From positions 310,001-374,000 of the forward strand of contig CAVXOE010000011.1 of the NCBI GenBank assembly GCA_963763365.1: 64,000 bases of DNA, given 5' to 3'. How positions within the stretch are numbered: position 1 is the stretch's first letter; each line of letters begins with the position of its first letter. The DNA comes from VAZQ01 sp963763365 (lineage in GTDB: Bacteria; Pseudomonadota; Alphaproteobacteria; Rhizobiales; Xanthobacteraceae). The position numbers and the translations under genes were made by a program. The notes below the pieces were generated by a model. That model was not told the DNA's origin and searched no databases. It worked only from the letters and a program-made list of their open reading frames with translations. Shown here one piece after another: positions 17,758 through 26,982 of this stretch.

Positions 17758-18813
17758 ATGCGGTATTACCTGTTCTGCCTCGCCCTTGTTGCCGGCCTTG
17801 CCGTCTCGGATCGTCATGCACTCGCACAAGATAGCGTCGCCTCCTTCTACAAGGGCCGCCAGATCACGGTGATCGTAGGCTCTTCCGCGGGGGGCGGCTT
17901 CGACCTCTATGCGCGGCTTCTTGCGCGGCATATGCCTAAATACGTTCCCGGCAGCCCGGCGATCGTGGTGACCAACATGCCGGGAGCCGGCAGCAACACC
18001 GCGGCCGCGCATATCTTCAATGTTGCACCCAAGGACGGCACGTTTATCGGCGCGTTGCAGAACAGTGCCGTGATGGACGCGCTGTTCGATGCGCAACGCG
18101 GCGATGCCAAGCGGCTACGGCACGATGCAACCAAGTTCATCCACCTGGGCTCGGCCACCACCGACCACTACGTCTGTATCGCGCGGTCCGATGCGCCCGC
18201 AAAGTCCTTCAAGGATACGCTGACGCGGGAGTTGCTGATCGGCGCGAGCCAGCCAGGCACGTCGACCCGTGACTATCCGGCGATGCTCAACAACACCACT
18301 GGTTCGAAGATTCGCCAGGTGAGCGGCTATCCTGGCACTCGCGAGATCACACTTGCGATCGAGAAGAACGAAGTGCAGGGCCTCTGCGGTTTCAGTTGGT
18401 CGAGCCTGCAGGCGCAACGTCCGGATTGGATGCGATCCGGATTCATCCGTGTGATCGTTCAGGAACACGACAAAGGCAATCCGGAGATCAATAAAATGGG
18501 CGTTCCGCTGGCGGTGGATTTCGCCACGTCCCCGGAGAATCGCAAGATCATGGAATTGGTTTATTCCGCGGAGACCTTCGGCCGGCCCTATATGATGGCG
18601 CCGGGCGTCCCCGTGGACCGGGTCGCGGCACTGCGCAAGGCATTCCTCGAAACAATGCGTGACCAGGAATTGCTGGCAGATGCTCAGCGGATTGGGATCG
18701 CTATCGACCCAATCTCAGGCGAGGATCTGCAGACCCTTGCCGCAAGCATCTTCGCCACTCCCGCCGGCTTCGTTGAGAGGACCAAGCAGGCGCTGACGTA
18801 CAAGGCGCCGTAA
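17758..18813 (+). CDS. TctC-family (tripartite tricarboxylate transporter) substrate-binding protein
   Basis: The ATG at 17758 has AAGGAGGG seven bases upstream and gives 351 residues with a Sec signal (LFCLALVAGLAVSDRHALAQ). The mature protein contains the TctC/Bug hallmarks: FYKGRQITVIVGSSAGGGFD near the N terminus, then ARHMPKYVPGSPAIVVTNMPGAGS. It is probably the last gene of the GntR cluster. No TctA or TctB membrane genes occur in the window, as is common for Bug proteins in this order, so how it couples to transport is unknown. Confidence 0.88.
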   Translation: MRYYLFCLALVAGLAVSDRHALAQDSVASFYKGRQITVIVGSSAGGGFDLYARLLARHMPKYVPGSPAIVVTNMPGAGSNTAAAHIFNVAPKDGTFIGALQNSAVMDALFDAQRGDAKRLRHDATKFIHLGSATTDHYVCIARSDAPAKSFKDTLTRELLIGASQPGTSTRDYPAMLNNTTGSKIRQVSGYPGTREITLAIEKNEVQGLCGFSWSSLQAQRPDWMRSGFIRVIVQEHDKGNPEINKMGVPLAVDFATSPENRKIMELVYSAETFGRPYMMAPGVPVDRVAALRKAFLETMRDQELLADAQRIGIAIDPISGEDLQTLAASIFATPAGFVERTKQALTYKAP

Positions 18814-18838
18814 AGCGGCAAGCCGGAAGCGTCAGCCT

Positions 18839-19759
18839 TCAACGAACCTGAAAGATGAGCTTGCCCCTGAAGTGGCGGGACTCGCTGAGGCGATGAGCAT
18901 CCGCTGCCTCGGACAAGCGATAGAGCTTGATCTCGGGAACGCGCACGGCGCCCGTTTTGTACAATTCGACGATGCGTTCGAGAGGCTTGCGGGCACGTCC
19001 GACGGGCGGTCGCAGTGCGGTGACATCGGACCGTTGCGGCTTTGGCGCCTGCGCGCCCGAAGCGATGAAAGCCGCGCGACCGCCCGGCTTTAGCACCGCG
19101 AAAGATTTCTCCGCAACGTCGCCTCCGACCGTGTCGAAAACAGCATCGCAATCGGCGACAGCCTGCGTGAAATCGCCGGCTCTGTAGTCGATGACTTCAT
19201 CGGCGCCGAGACCGCGGACATACGCATGGTTCGCCGCACTCGCGGTCGTGACGACGTGCGCACCGATGTGCTTGGCAAGCTGGATGGCAAAACCGGCAAC
19301 GCCCCCTGCCCCGCCTTGGATCAAGATCTTCTCACCGCGCTGTAGTTTCAGCGTTTCTTCAATCGCGCTCATTGCCGTGAGGCCGGTGAGCGCCAATGCG
19401 GCCGCGTTGACGTGGGACAGATCGGCCGGTTTTTTGGCGACGATCGCGGCCTTGACGGCAATCCTCTCCGCGTAGGTGCCCTCCTGACCGGCTTCGCAAA
19501 CGCCGAACACGGCATCGCCCACCGCGATATCCGTGACGCCATCTCCGACGGCGCTGACCACCCCGGAAAAATCCCGTCCCGGAACAAGGGGAAATTTCGT
19601 GTGCTTGTATTCACCGAGGCGCACCTTCCAATCCGCTGCGTTGACGCTCGCGGCAACGATGTCGACGACTACCTCGCCCGGACCGGCTACCGGATCGGGC
19701 AAATCGCCGTATTGGAGAACTTCCGGTCCACCGAACCGTTCAATGAAAGCTGCCTTCAT
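18839..19759 (-). CDS. NADP-dependent quinone-oxidoreductase-like medium-chain dehydrogenase
   Basis: The ATG at 19759 lies seven bases after an AGAGGA ribosome-binding site; the ATG two codons earlier sits too close to it. The 306-residue protein is a zinc-free MDR enzyme. Its N-terminal GroES-like fold has PLVPGRDFSGVVSAVG, and the Rossmann motif is LIQGGAGGVAGFAIQLAKHIGA. VIDYRAGDF and DTVGG follow, all typical of quinone reductases (QOR family). It should reduce a quinone or enone with NADPH in the cytoplasm. It converges on the TctC gene and is divergent from the BMP transporter operon. No cysteine cluster for structural zinc is present. Confidence 0.87.
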   Translation of the reverse strand: MKAAFIERFGGPEVLQYGDLPDPVAGPGEVVVDIVAASVNAADWKVRLGEYKHTKFPLVPGRDFSGVVSAVGDGVTDIAVGDAVFGVCEAGQEGTYAERIAVKAAIVAKKPADLSHVNAAALALTGLTAMSAIEETLKLQRGEKILIQGGAGGVAGFAIQLAKHIGAHVVTTASAANHAYVRGLGADEVIDYRAGDFTQAVADCDAVFDTVGGDVAEKSFAVLKPGGRAAFIASGAQAPKPQRSDVTALRPPVGRARKPLERIVELYKTGAVRVPEIKLYRLSEAADAHRLSESRHFRGKLIFQVR

Positions 19760-20145
19760 TCGCATTTCCTCTGCGATCTGGACCGAAATGGTACACTGAG
19801 CTTGCGATCAAGCAAGACCTCCGCCCTGGTCGGCGTCGAGAGCGAAGCTGGTGCGTACTCTTAGCTTGCCGTTTCGCGGGACGCTCCGTCGAAGGCGCTC
19901 CTCCAAACGCAGTGATCAGGCTTTGAGCGCCCATGCCGCATTTCTATGCTTCTTTCTGAGTCTTTCCTGTTACAATAATAGCTTGAACAAGAAAGGTCGG
20001 ATGCGGCCAGCATCGATGCGTTTTGAAACTCAACGCCTGCGTCATGGCTGCCCCGCCAGGTCGGCGGCGATTGTATCGTCTCAGTCCTTATTCGATGATT
20101 GCAACCCGGAGGGCGAGCCGGCCAACCGCCGCAGAATGCGACACG
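19760..20145. other. Intergenic region upstream of the BMP-type transporter operon
   Basis: These 386 bases separate the divergent oxidoreductase and transporter genes. A TACAATAAT stretch at 19971-19979 is a reasonable -10 element in plus orientation, but no clear -35 lies 16-18 bases upstream. An imperfect palindrome CTTG-AA-CAAG follows at 19983-19992. The transporter reading frame stays open upstream to 20023, but that part has no family similarity. No other gene or riboswitch-like fold was recognised. Confidence 0.4.
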
Positions 20146-21714
20146 ATGCTTAGTCCGACTCCTGCCACAGATGGGATCATCCAGGAGCCGTTGCTGCAGG
20201 CGATCGGTATCACAAAACGGTACGGCTCCTTTCTCGCCAACGATGCAATTGATCTCGACCTGCGCCCCCGGGAAATCCATGCCCTGCTGGGTGAGAACGG
20301 GGCCGGAAAATCCACCCTCGTCAAGATCATGTACGGCCTCATTCAGCCGAGCGGCGGCGAATTGCGCTGGATGGGCGAGAGGCTTGAGCTTGCCGGTCCG
20401 GCCGACGCCCGTGCGCTCGGCATCGGCATGGTGTTTCAGCACTTCTCGCTGTTCGAGAATCTCACCGTTGCGGAGAACGTCGCGCTCGGCCTTGCCCCGA
20501 CGGAGAGCTTCGCCTCGATCTCGGCGCGGCTCGCTGAAGTCTCGCAGGTCTACGGGCTACCGCTCGATCCCAAGCGCGAGGTCTGGCGCCTGTCGGTCGG
20601 CGAACGCCAGCGCATCGAGATCGTGCGAGCGCTGATGCAAAACCCGAAGCTGCTCATCCTCGACGAACCGACCGCGGTCCTCACCCCACAGGAAGCCGAT
20701 CAGCTCTTCATCGTGCTCGATCGCCTCAAGAGCGAAGGACGCGCGCTTCTTTACATCAGTCACAAGCTCGACGAGGTGAAACGCCTGTGCGACCGGGCTA
20801 CCATCCTGCGCGGCGGCAAGAAGGTCGCCACCTGCGATCCCCGGCGCGAGACGGCGGCATCGCTGGCCAGGATGATGGTGGGCGGCGACATCGGCGAGGT
20901 GAAAATGGGGTCGGGCCGCGCGACCGCGCCGGCGCGACTGATCGTGCAGAACCTTACGCTTGAGCCCGACGATCCCCATGGCGTGCGGCTCGATCAAGTC
21001 TCGGTCGAAGTCAAAGGCGGCGAAATCCTCGGTATCGCCGGCGTCGCCGGCAACGGACAGGACGAGCTCTTCGCCGCGCTCTCCGGCGAACGTACCACGC
21101 TGGAATCCGGCTCGGTCATCTTCGACGGACATGCCGCCGGCCACCTCTCCGTCACGCAACGGCGCCGCCTCGGCGCGGCTTTCGTACCGGAGGAGCGGCT
21201 CGGTCACGGCACCGCGCCGCGCATGCGGCTGTCGGACAATGCGCTGCTTACCGGCCACGCGGCGAGCGGGATGGTCAAGCACGGCTTCATCGACAAGGCG
21301 GCGACGCTCGCGGTCGTGGACAAGACCACCACCGCGTTCGATGTGCGCAAGGCCAAGCGCGATCCAGAAGCCGTGAGCCTCTCCGGCGGCAATCTGCAGA
21401 AATTCATTGTCGGCCGCGAGATTCTGCGCGAACCCGGCGTACTGGTCGTCAGCCAGCCGACCTGGGGGGTCGACGCGGGCGCAGCAGCCACCATCCGCCA
21501 GGCGCTGATCGATCTCGCGTCCCGCGGTGCCGCGGTGCTGGTGGTCAGCCAGGATCTCGACGAACTGGCCGAGATCGCCGACCGCGTCGCCGTCATGTTT
21601 CATGGCAGGCTGTCGGCGCCGCTGCTCGCCGCTGAAGCCAACCGCGAGCGGCTTGGCCTGTTGATGGGCGGCAGCACAGCGGCGCAGGAGGCAGGTCATG
21701 CGGCTGGTACTTGA
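20146..21714 (+). CDS. BMP/nucleoside-type ABC transporter ATPase with two ATP-binding domains
   Basis: The 522-residue protein (ATG at 20146; in-frame upstream starts to 20023 are possible) is a tandem ATPase of the sugar/nucleoside importer class. Domain 1 has Walker A GENGAGKST, signature WRLSVGERQRIEIVRAL and Walker B LLILDEPTAVL. Domain 2 has the family-typical degenerate Walker A VAGNGQDEL and a signature SLSGGNLQKFIVGRE. The order ATPase, permease, permease, BMP lipoprotein-like binding protein matches nucleoside importers such as NupABCP or RnsABCD. Its stop overlaps the first permease gene by 17 bases. Confidence 0.92.
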   Translation: MLSPTPATDGIIQEPLLQAIGITKRYGSFLANDAIDLDLRPREIHALLGENGAGKSTLVKIMYGLIQPSGGELRWMGERLELAGPADARALGIGMVFQHFSLFENLTVAENVALGLAPTESFASISARLAEVSQVYGLPLDPKREVWRLSVGERQRIEIVRALMQNPKLLILDEPTAVLTPQEADQLFIVLDRLKSEGRALLYISHKLDEVKRLCDRATILRGGKKVATCDPRRETAASLARMMVGGDIGEVKMGSGRATAPARLIVQNLTLEPDDPHGVRLDQVSVEVKGGEILGIAGVAGNGQDELFAALSGERTTLESGSVIFDGHAAGHLSVTQRRRLGAAFVPEERLGHGTAPRMRLSDNALLTGHAASGMVKHGFIDKAATLAVVDKTTTAFDVRKAKRDPEAVSLSGGNLQKFIVGREILREPGVLVVSQPTWGVDAGAAATIRQALIDLASRGAAVLVVSQDLDELAEIADRVAVMFHGRLSAPLLAAEANRERLGLLMGGSTAAQEAGHAAGT

Positions 21715-22789
21715 GCGGCGCGCCGAGCGCTCGACCGTCATCGCCATCACCTCGCCGCTGATCGCGATCGGGCTGACGCTGCTGACGATGACGGTGCTGT
21801 TCGCGCTGCTCGGCAAGAACCCGTTCGCCGCACTCTGGGTCTATTTTATCGATCCGCTCACTGACTCCTATTCGCTCCAGGAGATCGCCGTGAAGGCGAC
21901 GCCGCTGGTAATGATCGCGATCGGACTGTCGTTCTGCTACCTCGCCAACGTCTGGAACATCGGCGCCGAGGGGCAATTCCTGATCGGCGCGGTGGCCGGG
22001 AGTTGGCTCGCGGTCAAGACCCACGGCACCGATGCGGGAGCATGGGTACTGCCGGCCATGCTGGTGCTCGGTGCTTTGGGTGGCGCGCTCTACGCGCTCA
22101 TCCCGGCAATCTGCAAGGTGCGGTTTGGCGCGAGCGAAATCCTTACCAGCCTGATGCTGGTCTACGTCGCGGATTTGTTTCTCGACTACTTGGTGCGCGG
22201 ACCCTGGCGCGATCCGAAGGGCTTCAATTTTCCGACCACTGCCGATTTCGATCCGGTCGCGACCGTACCGATCCTGATCGAGGGCAGCAGACTGCACCTT
22301 GGCGCGGTGATTGCGCTCGTGGTCGTGGCGGTAGCGACGGTGTTGCTCGGCCGAACCATCAAGGGTTTCGAAATCCGGGTGGTGGGCGCCGCTCCCAAGG
22401 CGGCGCGCTTTGCCGGGTTCAATGCCAACCAGCTTGTGATCTTCACCTTCGCCATTTCGGGTGCGCTCGCCGGGTTGGCCGGCATCATCGAGGTCGCCGG
22501 ACCAGTCGGAAATCTGCGGCCGAATATTTCGCCGGGCTATGGTTTCACCGCCATCATCGTCGCGTTCCTGGGCCGCCTCAATCCGATCGGGATATTGATT
22601 GCCGGGCTGTTCCTGGCGCTCACATTCATCGGCGGCGAGCAGGCGCAGATTTCAATGAAGATCCCGCTCGACCTGACCAAGGTGTTCCAAGGCATCCTGC
22701 TGTTTTACGTGCTCGCCTGCGATTCGCTGATCCTCTATCGCATCCGCCTGACGCCCTCCCACCGCAAGGCCGCGCATGGCACTGGCTGA
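21698..22789 (+). CDS. BMP/nucleoside-type ABC transporter permease 1
   Basis: The 363-residue membrane protein has about nine hydrophobic segments and belongs to the BPD-transp-2 permease family, of the type paired with BMP-family binding proteins. NVWNIGAEGQFLIGAVAGSW and ISGALAGLAGIIEVAGPVG are the characteristic segments. It overlaps the ATPase gene upstream and the second permease gene downstream by 14 bases, so the four genes form one operon. With permease 2 it should form a heterodimeric channel for nucleosides or nucleobases. Confidence 0.91.
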   Translation: MRLVLERRAERSTVIAITSPLIAIGLTLLTMTVLFALLGKNPFAALWVYFIDPLTDSYSLQEIAVKATPLVMIAIGLSFCYLANVWNIGAEGQFLIGAVAGSWLAVKTHGTDAGAWVLPAMLVLGALGGALYALIPAICKVRFGASEILTSLMLVYVADLFLDYLVRGPWRDPKGFNFPTTADFDPVATVPILIEGSRLHLGAVIALVVVAVATVLLGRTIKGFEIRVVGAAPKAARFAGFNANQLVIFTFAISGALAGLAGIIEVAGPVGNLRPNISPGYGFTAIIVAFLGRLNPIGILIAGLFLALTFIGGEQAQISMKIPLDLTKVFQGILLFYVLACDSLILYRIRLTPSHRKAAHGTG

Positions 22790-23696
22790 AGCCATCATTC
22801 TGGCGGTGCTGGCCGCTTCGACGCCGCTGCTGCTGGCTGCGGCCGGCGAACTCGTCTGCGAGCGCGCCGGCGTGCTCAATCTGGGCGTCGAAGGCATGAT
22901 GATCATGGGGGCCGCCTGCGGTTTCGCCGGGGCCTATGTGACCGGTTCGACATTCGTCGGGGCACTCTGCGGGATCGCCGCCGGCGCGGCGCTTTCGTCG
23001 GTGTTTGCCATGCTCACGCTCGGGCTGGCGGTCAATCAGGTTGCGACCGGCCTCGCCTTGACGATCCTCGGCATCGGCCTGTCGGGACTGATCGGCGCCG
23101 GCTTCGTCGGCGAGAAGATCGTCACCGCGCCGCAACTTTATCTTCCGGTCCTGACCGACATTCCCTTCGTCGGCCGCATTCTGTTCGGACAGGATGCCTT
23201 CGTCTATCTGTCGCTCGCCCTGATCGTCGCGATCTGGTGGTTCCTCTATCGCACCCGCAACGGCCTCGTGCTGCGCGCTGTCGGCGACAACCACGCCTCG
23301 GCGCATGCGCTTGGTTACCCCGTTCTCACCATCCGCACCTATGCGGTGCTGTTCGGCGGCGCCTGCGCGGGCCTCGGCGGCGCCTATCTGCCGCTCGCCT
23401 ATACGCCGTTCTTCATCCCCGGCATGACGGCCGGACGCGGCTGGATCGCGCTCGCGCTGGTCGTGTTCGCCTCGTGGATGCCGGGACGGCTCGTCGCCGG
23501 CGCCTATCTGTTCGGGGCGGTGACCATCCTGCAACTGCATGCGCAGGGCGCCGGTCTCGGCATCCCGTCGCAACTGATGTCGTCACTGCCTTATCTTGCG
23601 ACGATCGTAGTCCTGGTTATCATTTCGCGAACGCGCGGTATCGCCGGGTCCGCTGCGCCCGCATCGCTCGGTCTGGTTTTCGTGCCCGACCGCTGA
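22776..23696 (+). CDS. BMP/nucleoside-type ABC transporter permease 2
   Basis: The 306-residue membrane protein has the shorter permease fold of this transporter class. Recognisable segments are LVCERAGVLNLGVEGMMIMG near residue 25, GLVLRAVGDNHASAHALG as the cytoplasmic coupling helix, and GRGWIALALVVFASWMPG near the C terminus. The first of these marks the partner permease in nucleoside (NupQ/RnsD-like) importers. It starts inside the end of permease 1. The BMP-family binding protein follows 78 bases downstream. Confidence 0.91.
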   Translation: MALAEAIILAVLAASTPLLLAAAGELVCERAGVLNLGVEGMMIMGAACGFAGAYVTGSTFVGALCGIAAGAALSSVFAMLTLGLAVNQVATGLALTILGIGLSGLIGAGFVGEKIVTAPQLYLPVLTDIPFVGRILFGQDAFVYLSLALIVAIWWFLYRTRNGLVLRAVGDNHASAHALGYPVLTIRTYAVLFGGACAGLGGAYLPLAYTPFFIPGMTAGRGWIALALVVFASWMPGRLVAGAYLFGAVTILQLHAQGAGLGIPSQLMSSLPYLATIVVLVIISRTRGIAGSAAPASLGLVFVPDR

Positions 23697-23774
23697 CTGT
23701 CTCCGGAGCGCGCGTGGACGGCGTCGCGCGCTGTGGAGAAAATCGCACCACCCGTCCCGAACCCGGAGTATGAC

Positions 23775-24866
23775 ATGCGCAAGATGATTGTAGTGGCCGC
23801 CGCGGCAGTCGCCGCCGCCGCCGTTGCGACCGGCATAGCCGTCCGCGAGGCACCCGCTCAGAGCAAGCTGAAAGTCGGATTCATCTATCTCGGACCGGTC
23901 GGCGATTTCGGCTGGACCTACCAGCACGAAGTCGGACGGCAGGCGATCGTCAAGGCGCTCGGCGCCAAGGTCGACACCACATATCTGGAAAACGTCAACG
24001 AGGGCCCGGACTCCGAGCGCTCGATCGAGCAATTGGCGCGTGCAGGCCACAAGCTGATCTTCACCACCTCGTTCGGCTACATGGACCCGACCGTCAAGGT
24101 CGCCAAGAAATATCCGAACATCTTCTTCGAGCACAACACCGGCTATAAGCGCGAGAAGAACCTCGCGACGTACTCTGCGCGGTTCTACGAGGGCCGCTAC
24201 ATCCAGGGCCAGATCGCGGCCAAGATGTCGAAGACAGGGGTCCTCGGCTACATCGGCTCGTTCCCAATCCCGGAAGTGATCTCAGGCATCAACTCGACCA
24301 TCCTGGGTGCGCAGACGATCAACCCGAACATCAAGGTCAAGATCATCTGGGTCAACTCTTGGTTCGATCCCGGCAAGGAGGCCGACGCCGGCAAAGCCCT
24401 GCTCGACCAGGGCGCCGACGTGATCATGCAGCACACCGACAGCCCCGCCGCGATTCAGGTCGCCGAGGCGCGGGGCGCACACGCGTTCGGGCAGGACTCC
24501 GACATGATCAAGTTCGGCCCCAAGGCGCAGCTCACCGCCATCGTCAACAACTGGGGTCCCTACTACATCGAGCGTGTGCAGGCGGTGCTCGACAACAAAT
24601 GGACCTCGGGCGACGTCTGGGGCGGCCTCAAATCCACGATGGCGGTCATGGCGCCCTACACCAACATGCCCGACGACGTGAAGAAGCTTGCAACCGAGAC
24701 CCAGGCGGCCATCACCGACGGCAAGCTGCATCCGTTCAAGTGCCCGATCGTCGACCAGGCCGGCGCCACCATCGAATGCAAGGGCGGAACGCATCTCGAC
24801 GACGGCCAGATTCTCGGCATGAATTTCTACGTCAAGGGTATCGACGACAAGATTCCGGGTAAGTAA
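23775..24866 (+). CDS. BMP-family ABC transporter substrate-binding protein (nucleoside/purine binding)
   Basis: From the ATG at 23775 (CCGGAG upstream) the protein has 363 residues with an alanine-rich signal peptide cleaved near REAPAQ. There is no lipobox Cys, so it is soluble in the periplasm. It has the BMP (PnrA-like) sequence LKVGFIYLGPVGDFGWTYQH, then GYMDPTVKVAKKYPNIFFEH, typical of purine-nucleoside and related binding proteins. It is the last gene of the operon and is followed by a hairpin. Purine-deaminating enzymes next door support a purine ligand. Confidence 0.92.
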   Translation: MRKMIVVAAAAVAAAAVATGIAVREAPAQSKLKVGFIYLGPVGDFGWTYQHEVGRQAIVKALGAKVDTTYLENVNEGPDSERSIEQLARAGHKLIFTTSFGYMDPTVKVAKKYPNIFFEHNTGYKREKNLATYSARFYEGRYIQGQIAAKMSKTGVLGYIGSFPIPEVISGINSTILGAQTINPNIKVKIIWVNSWFDPGKEADAGKALLDQGADVIMQHTDSPAAIQVAEARGAHAFGQDSDMIKFGPKAQLTAIVNNWGPYYIERVQAVLDNKWTSGDVWGGLKSTMAVMAPYTNMPDDVKKLATETQAAITDGKLHPFKCPIVDQAGATIECKGGTHLDDGQILGMNFYVKGIDDKIPGK

Positions 24867-24892
24867 GTCGCGAATTCGCGGCAAGACGGCGA

Positions 24893-24920
24893 GCTCCCTC
24901 CCCTGCAAGCGGGAGGGAGC
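24893..24920 (+). terminator. Hairpin terminator between convergent transporter operon and amidohydrolase gene
   Basis: A perfect 10-bp inverted repeat GCTCCCTCCC / GGGAGGGAGC with an 8-base loop lies 26 bases after the BMP gene and 11 bases past the convergent stop at 24932. There is no U tract on either side, so it may act as a bidirectional barrier or mRNA 3' stabiliser and not as a classical intrinsic terminator. Confidence 0.6.
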
Positions 24921-24931
24921 CGGCTTAAGTG

Positions 24932-26297
24932 CTAAATGCCTGCACCATGTCCCTGCATCGCACGCGCGGCGGCGCTATGACGGCGCATCAAATCGGCGAT
25001 ATCGAGTCCCGGAATTTCGCCTCGTTCGACGACCCAGTCTCCCCCCACCATGACCCAATCCGCCCGGTGCGCGCCGCACAATACAAGGGCTGCGAGCGGA
25101 TCCCCATGGCCGGAAAAGCGAAGCTCATCGAGCTTGAACAACGCGAGATCCGCCATCTTACCCGTGGCGATCTCGCCTAGCTCCGGCCGGCCGATGCAAC
25201 CGGCGGAGCCTTGCGTGACCCACCGTAACGCATCCCGATGACTTACGCGGCCGACACCGTAGCGGGCGCGTTGCAGCAGAAACGCAGCGCGGGCTTCCTG
25301 CATCAGGTTCGAGCCGTCATTCGAGGCCGAACCGTCAACGCCGATGCCGACACGCACACCGGCCTGCTCCAGGTCACAGACCGGACAGCAACCGGAAGCA
25401 AGTGTCTGGTTGCTGCAGGCGCAATGGCTGATCGACGTACGAGCCTGTGCAAGGCGCTTTCATTTCGGACTGATTGAAGTGGATGCCGTGAGCGAGCCAG
25501 GTTCTTTCATTGAGCCAGCCGCAGTCTTCGAGATAATCAAGCGGCCGGCAGCCATGAACCTCCAGGCAGTAGCGGTTCTCGTCCTCCGTTTCCCCAAGAT
25601 GAGTATGCAAGCGAACGCCCGTACGTTCGGCAAGCTCCGCGGTCGACCGCATGAGCGATGTCGTGACCGAAAATGGCGAACAGGGTGCAAGCGCGATTTG
25701 AACCCTCGCTCCCTCCCCCGTCTCATGGAAACGCTCGATCAGCCGTTTGCTGTCGGCAAGGATCGTTGCCTCATCCTGGACCACGCTATCCGGCGGCAGT
25801 CCACCGTCGCGGCGCGAGCGGTTCATCGAGCCGCGCGTAAGCAAGACACGCATGCCGAGGCGTTTCGCGACCGACACTTCAATGTCGATGGCGTGCTCCA
25901 GGCCAGGTGGAAACACGTAATGGTGGTCGGTGGTGGTCGTGCAGCCGGACAGCAGCAGTTCGGCCATCGCGGCCATTGTGGCCAATTCCAACGCCTCGGG
26001 TTGCAGGCGCGCCCACACTGGGTAGAGGGCTTCGAGCCAAGGAAACAGCTCGCGGTCGAGCGCGGCCGGAACGGCACGCGTCAACGTCTGGTAAAAATGA
26101 TGATGCGTATTGATCAGCCCGGGCAGCACGACGTGCTCGCCGACCTCGAACACGGAGACATTCGGCGTAACGGGAACTCTCCCCGCGGGTACGAGCTCAA
26201 CGATGCGGCCCGCTGCCACCACCACGCCGCGCTCCGCCCGGTCGGCCAGGATCGCGAGCGGATCCTTGATCCAGACGGCCGGTTCCGTGATCGGCAT
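24932..26297 (-). pseudogene. 8-oxoguanine deaminase-like amidohydrolase, interrupted by a +1 frameshift
   Basis: Two minus frames join into one ATZ/TRZ-type amidohydrolase of about 454 residues. The N-terminal part (ATG at 26297, GGGAGATC upstream) has the metal motif NTHHHFYQTL, HTHLGE and AHGIHF. The C-terminal part has GVDGSASNDGSNLMQEARAA with the catalytic Asp. At about 25457 one extra base (after ATG-AAA) breaks the frame; removing it gives a continuous R-L-A-Q-A-R-T-S-I-S-H-C reading. All catalytic residues survive, so the break is recent or a sequence error. The R-G-S-M-N-R-S-R-R-D-G-G-L-P-P-D segment is typical of 8-oxoguanine/hydroxyatrazine deaminases. It lies beside the purine transporter. 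Confidence 0.82.
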
Positions 26298-26374
26298 GCT
26301 CGATCTCCCAAACCCGATGGTGGCACCATTTCGCCGGCGGAAATTGTATCAGGGCTGTTGGAAACCGCAGCGCA

Positions 26375-26935
26375 ATGCTGGAAATTATGGAGCCCGCCGC
26401 CGGCCTAGCTGGAGCGGCTAATATCCCGAACAAAGCGGACACATCATTGACCCAACCCAACCATGAGACTTTGCTGCGCCGCGCTTTCGACGTAGCCCGC
26501 CGTGCCGGGACCAACGGCAACCACCCGTTCGGCGCGATCCTGGTTGGCCCGGACGGCGAGGTGCTGATCGAAACGGAGAACGGCTATCTTCCCGACGGCG
26601 ATATGACCGCCCATGCCGAGCGGCTGCTCGCCACCGAGGCCTCCAGGAAATACGATCCGTCATTTCTCGCACGCTGCACCGTCTACACCTCCGCCGAACC
26701 TTGCGCGATGTGCGCCGGCGCCCTGTATTGGATCGGTACCGGTCGCGTCGTCTTCGGTCTCTCCGAGCGCCGTCTGAAGGCCATGACCGGAAATCATCCG
26801 GAAAACCCGACGCTCGACCTGCCCTGCCGGACGGTCTTTGCCGCGGGCCAGCGCGCTGTCGAAGTGATCGGGCCGTTGCTCGAAGACGAAGCAGCGGGAC
26901 TGCATTCCGGCGTCTGGGACAGACGTGCGGTTTGA
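26375..26935 (+). CDS. Nucleoside/guanine deaminase (zinc-dependent CMP/dCMP deaminase fold)
   Basis: The product (up to 186 residues from the ATG at 26375) has the cytidine-deaminase-fold zinc site: His-Ala-Glu in MTAHAERLLA and Pro-Cys-x-x-Cys in SAEPCAMCAGALYW. N-H-P-F-G-A-I-L-V precedes it. This arrangement is shared by guanine deaminase (GuaD type) and TadA; the small size and G-R-V-V-F-G-L-S context fit a free-base or nucleoside deaminase better than tRNA editing. An in-frame TTG at 26447 may be the real start, since the first 24 residues look unconserved. It is divergent from the amidohydrolase by 77 bases, beside the purine transporter. Confidence 0.82.
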   Translation: MLEIMEPAAGLAGAANIPNKADTSLTQPNHETLLRRAFDVARRAGTNGNHPFGAILVGPDGEVLIETENGYLPDGDMTAHAERLLATEASRKYDPSFLARCTVYTSAEPCAMCAGALYWIGTGRVVFGLSERRLKAMTGNHPENPTLDLPCRTVFAAGQRAVEVIGPLLEDEAAGLHSGVWDRRAV

Positions 26936-26982
26936 CGTGCCCCTTCTCACGACCAAGCCCAGAGCGTCAGCAGCGTCCGTCA

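Noticed and set aside
26375..26935. Calling the zinc deaminase TadA (tRNA adenosine deaminase)
   Set aside because: The zinc motif is shared, but the purine-salvage context, the length and the C-terminal region fit a free-base or nucleoside deaminase better. The distinction is not certain.
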